DNA of 15,191 bases from CBDUZS01 sp965371785 (GTDB taxonomy: Bacteria; Fermentibacterota; Fermentibacteria; Fermentibacterales; JCC-6). The translations under genes and the position numbers were made by a program. The notes under the pieces were generated by a model that searched no databases, had not been told where the DNA came from, and was given only the letters and a program-made list of their open reading frames with translations. The stretch is from contig CBDUZS010000060.1 in the NCBI GenBank assembly GCA_965371785.1, forward strand, positions 1 to 15,191. The letters are read 5' to 3'. The number at the start of each line of letters is the position of its first letter. Positions within the stretch are counted from its first letter, which is position 1. Of the stretch, positions 13,493 through 15,191 are shown piece after piece.

Positions 13493-15001
13493 ATGAAAAA
13501 TGCTGCGGTACTCGTCACAATTCTCTCCCTCGTGACATCGGCACAGGATTTGAACGGCTCCCTGGAGATGATCGGTGAAATCCGGGTCCTCAACCTCTGG
13601 GGAACGTGGGAGGAGATGGGCTATGCCCATGGATATCTTCTCGGGCCTGACCTGAAGGAAGTTTACGAAGGTTACTTCCTCGAGCTGGCAGGCGGCCAGA
13701 CGAACGTTGAGCTCCTCAGAACCTACTTCCCCCTCTATTTCTCTGTGCCGGATGAGTTCAGCGAATATGCGAACGGAATCATCGCAGGTGCTTCGGATAC
13801 CATATCTCTCTGGTCTTCCGTCTACGGCAGAAATATCGACACACTCGACCTCTACATCACCAGCTCCGTTCCGGATCTTTCCGCGGTCGTCGACTTCCAG
13901 CATCTCTTCTGCTCCAGTGTCAGTGCATGGGGAAGTGCCACTTCAGGTGATCCCGAGCTGCAGGGCGATCCGGCAATATCAAGAAATCTCGACTACTACG
14001 TAGACACGCAGGAGATCATCCTCGATCAGCACCTGCTCGTGGTTCATGACCCTGCGGTTGGCCAGGACTGGGTGTCGGTGACGTTCCCTGGATTCATGGG
14101 ATGCCTTTCAGGCATGAACGAAACCGGTCTGAACGCCACACTCAACATGGGCAATTACCAGGGTACCTCACAGACCAGCCCGGTATTCGTCCCGATCTGC
14201 ATGGCTCTGGCACTGGGACTCTCGAGTGAGGACTTCGACAGCAGCGGCACATGTGACATCAACGACCCTATGTCTGCTGTCACGACATGGAACAGGGCGA
14301 ACTCCTACGACATCCATATCACTTCCCCGATTGACCTCGGCACAGGCGGTAACCCCGCAGTTGTCGCAGAGGTTAACAACCACCAGGGATTCGATTTCAG
14401 ATACGCGGCGGATGAACCGACTATCTCCCCCTGCCGAATGATCCTCACCAACCACCACCGGGTACTCTACCCTCCGGTCTCCTGCATCAGGTACACATGG
14501 CTCCTCGATTCACTGGTGACGAATCCGGACGTAACACTTGCCCGTCTGTGGAACTTCATGGGAGCGGTAGGGGGTACACCGATTCCCGGAACCGGCGGAA
14601 CCCTCCAGACGATGATCTTTCAGCCTGAGCAGAGAAGGATGGGCCTGGCCTTCTCATCCACAGGAACAGCCTCCTACACGAAGAGCCCCGAGTGGATAGA
14701 CTGGTCGGATATCTACCCCAATCACGAGCCGCAGTCCGCTCCGGAGGGACCGGTTCAACCCTTCCAACTGCAGATCTACCCGAATCCTGCCTCCACGGTC
14801 CTGTACATCTCAGGCGGAGATCCATCAGCAAACCGGTTCAGTTTGTACGACCTTAGCGGAAGAAAACTGGATGTCTCCTTCGCAGAGGTCGCGAACGGTC
14901 TTTTCTCAGCAGATCTTACTACCCTCGAATCGGGGCTTTACTGGCTTGTAAAGAGTTCCGGAAACGAACTGAAGAGGGCTTCATTCCTCGTTCTCAGGTA
15001 A
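13493..15001 (+). CDS. Secreted C45/acyltransferase-like Ntn-hydrolase with T9SS sorting domain
   Basis: 502 aa with a standard signal peptide (MKNAAVLVTILSLVTSAQ). The N-terminal part has GTWEEMGYAHGYLLG (37-51), the pre-segment motif of C45/AAT and phospholipase-B-like Ntn-hydrolases. Then come the nucleophile region FCSSVSAWGSAT with Cys140 and RNLDY (164-168), as in the C-S-x-x-A-W-G...RNLD pattern of peptidase C45. Family members self-cleave before the Cys and hydrolyse or transfer acyl/amide groups. A type A T9SS sorting domain occupies 423-502 (YPNPASTVLYIS, LYDLSGRKL, GLYWLVKSSG), so the protein should cross the outer membrane and be cell-surface-bound or released. GGGAGG stands 6 nt before the ATG. 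Last gene of the transglutaminase operon; substrate unknown. Confidence 0.85.
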   Translation: MKNAAVLVTILSLVTSAQDLNGSLEMIGEIRVLNLWGTWEEMGYAHGYLLGPDLKEVYEGYFLELAGGQTNVELLRTYFPLYFSVPDEFSEYANGIIAGASDTISLWSSVYGRNIDTLDLYITSSVPDLSAVVDFQHLFCSSVSAWGSATSGDPELQGDPAISRNLDYYVDTQEIILDQHLLVVHDPAVGQDWVSVTFPGFMGCLSGMNETGLNATLNMGNYQGTSQTSPVFVPICMALALGLSSEDFDSSGTCDINDPMSAVTTWNRANSYDIHITSPIDLGTGGNPAVVAEVNNHQGFDFRYAADEPTISPCRMILTNHHRVLYPPVSCIRYTWLLDSLVTNPDVTLARLWNFMGAVGGTPIPGTGGTLQTMIFQPEQRRMGLAFSSTGTASYTKSPEWIDWSDIYPNHEPQSAPEGPVQPFQLQIYPNPASTVLYISGGDPSANRFSLYDLSGRKLDVSFAEVANGLFSADLTTLESGLYWLVKSSGNELKRASFLVLR

Positions 15002-15014
15002 CGACCTGCGATTC

Positions 15015-15044
15015 TTGACAGTTCGATGAGCGGGACTCTATAGT
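15015..15044 (+). promoter_or_regulatory. Promoter of the tRNA-Gln gene
   Basis: Perfect TTGACA (15015-15020), 18-bp spacer, TATAGT (15039-15044). Transcription is predicted to start near 15051, about 5 nt before the mature tRNA. It begins 14 bp after the stop of the C45-like gene, so the tRNA has its own promoter. Confidence 0.7.
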
Positions 15045-15055
15045 TCAGTCTCTGC

Positions 15056-15129
15056 TGGCGGGTCGTCCAATGGTAGGACAACGGTCTCTGGATCCGTTAA
15101 TCGGGGTTCGACTCCCTGCCCGCCAGCCA
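15056..15129 (+). tRNA. trnQ: tRNA-Gln (anticodon CUG), CCA encoded
   Basis: Full cloverleaf: acceptor 15056-15062 with 15119-15125 (7 bp, first pair U-A), D stem GTCC/GGAC (15065-15068, 15076-15079), anticodon stem 15081-15085 with 15093-15097, loop CTCTGGA with anticodon CTG at 15088-15090, 4-nt variable loop, T stem 15102-15106 with 15114-15118 and TTCGACT loop, discriminator G at 15126, then CCA at 15127-15129. The U1-A72 pair and G73 agree with known glutamine identity elements. The closing pair of the anticodon stem (31-39) is U-U rather than Watson-Crick. Nothing identifiable follows to the end of the window. Confidence 0.95.
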
Positions 15130-15191
15130 AACTTCTGGCTCTACACCAAAAACAGGGGCACTTGATCCCATCAGGCACATAGTGCACGCAC

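Noticed and set aside
15119..15191. Integration site at the tRNA 3' end
   Set aside because: No repeated tRNA tail and no integrase in the window; the 62 bp after the tRNA show nothing identifiable.

Overview
The window reads as a chromosomal segment of an uncultured-type bacterium of the Fibrobacterota-Chlorobiota-Bacteroidota (FCB) sphere; Fermentibacterota-like lineages are one possibility I cannot confirm from sequence alone. The reasons are a type IX secretion (T9SS) C-terminal sorting domain on the 13493-15001 product, a beta-propeller lipoprotein, two small outer-membrane barrel-like proteins, AGGAG-type ribosome binding sites and ordinary sigma70-like promoters. I see no phage structural genes, transposase, CRISPR array or integrase.

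Left part (1-3300), minus strand: an accessory-looking, visibly more AT-rich block. Read in the direction of transcription it is two modules of the same form: a duplicated 5' segment (3098-3299 and 2031-2232), then genes, then a recurring structured 3' element (2346-2495 and 40-190). Module 1 carries a small outer-membrane protein (2561-3076). Module 2 carries an NYN-domain (PIN-like) nuclease (1463-2104) and a beta-propeller lipoprotein (291-1430). The 5' segment of module 1 still contains a 30-codon stump of an NYN gene. Both repeat families contain hairpins whose stems differ by paired substitutions, so the base pairing has been preserved.

Middle part (3300-7900): a VOC-fold protein on the plus strand with a good promoter, a possible gene remnant, then two minus-strand genes: a four-PAS/GAF/GGDEF diguanylate cyclase (5214-7778) followed by an outer-membrane barrel-like protein (3971-5086).

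Right-centre (7933-11467): a compact minus-strand operon of a creatininase-family amidohydrolase, an ABC ATPase and an ABC-2 permease, coupled by overlapping stops and starts. It is divergent from a CofE-like (F420-0:gamma-glutamyl ligase family) protein. The CofE-like gene runs 50 bp into the convergent gene for a YvlD/phage-holin-4-like membrane protein.

Right part (11484-15001), plus strand: a tight three-gene operon for exported proteins. It encodes an intact transglutaminase-like protein, a paralogue that has lost all three catalytic residues, and a peptidase C45/acyltransferase-like Ntn-hydrolase carrying a T9SS sorting domain. This enzyme/pseudoenzyme/Ntn-hydrolase trio is the best candidate here for an undescribed cell-surface system. 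The window ends with tRNA-Gln(CUG) behind a strong promoter.
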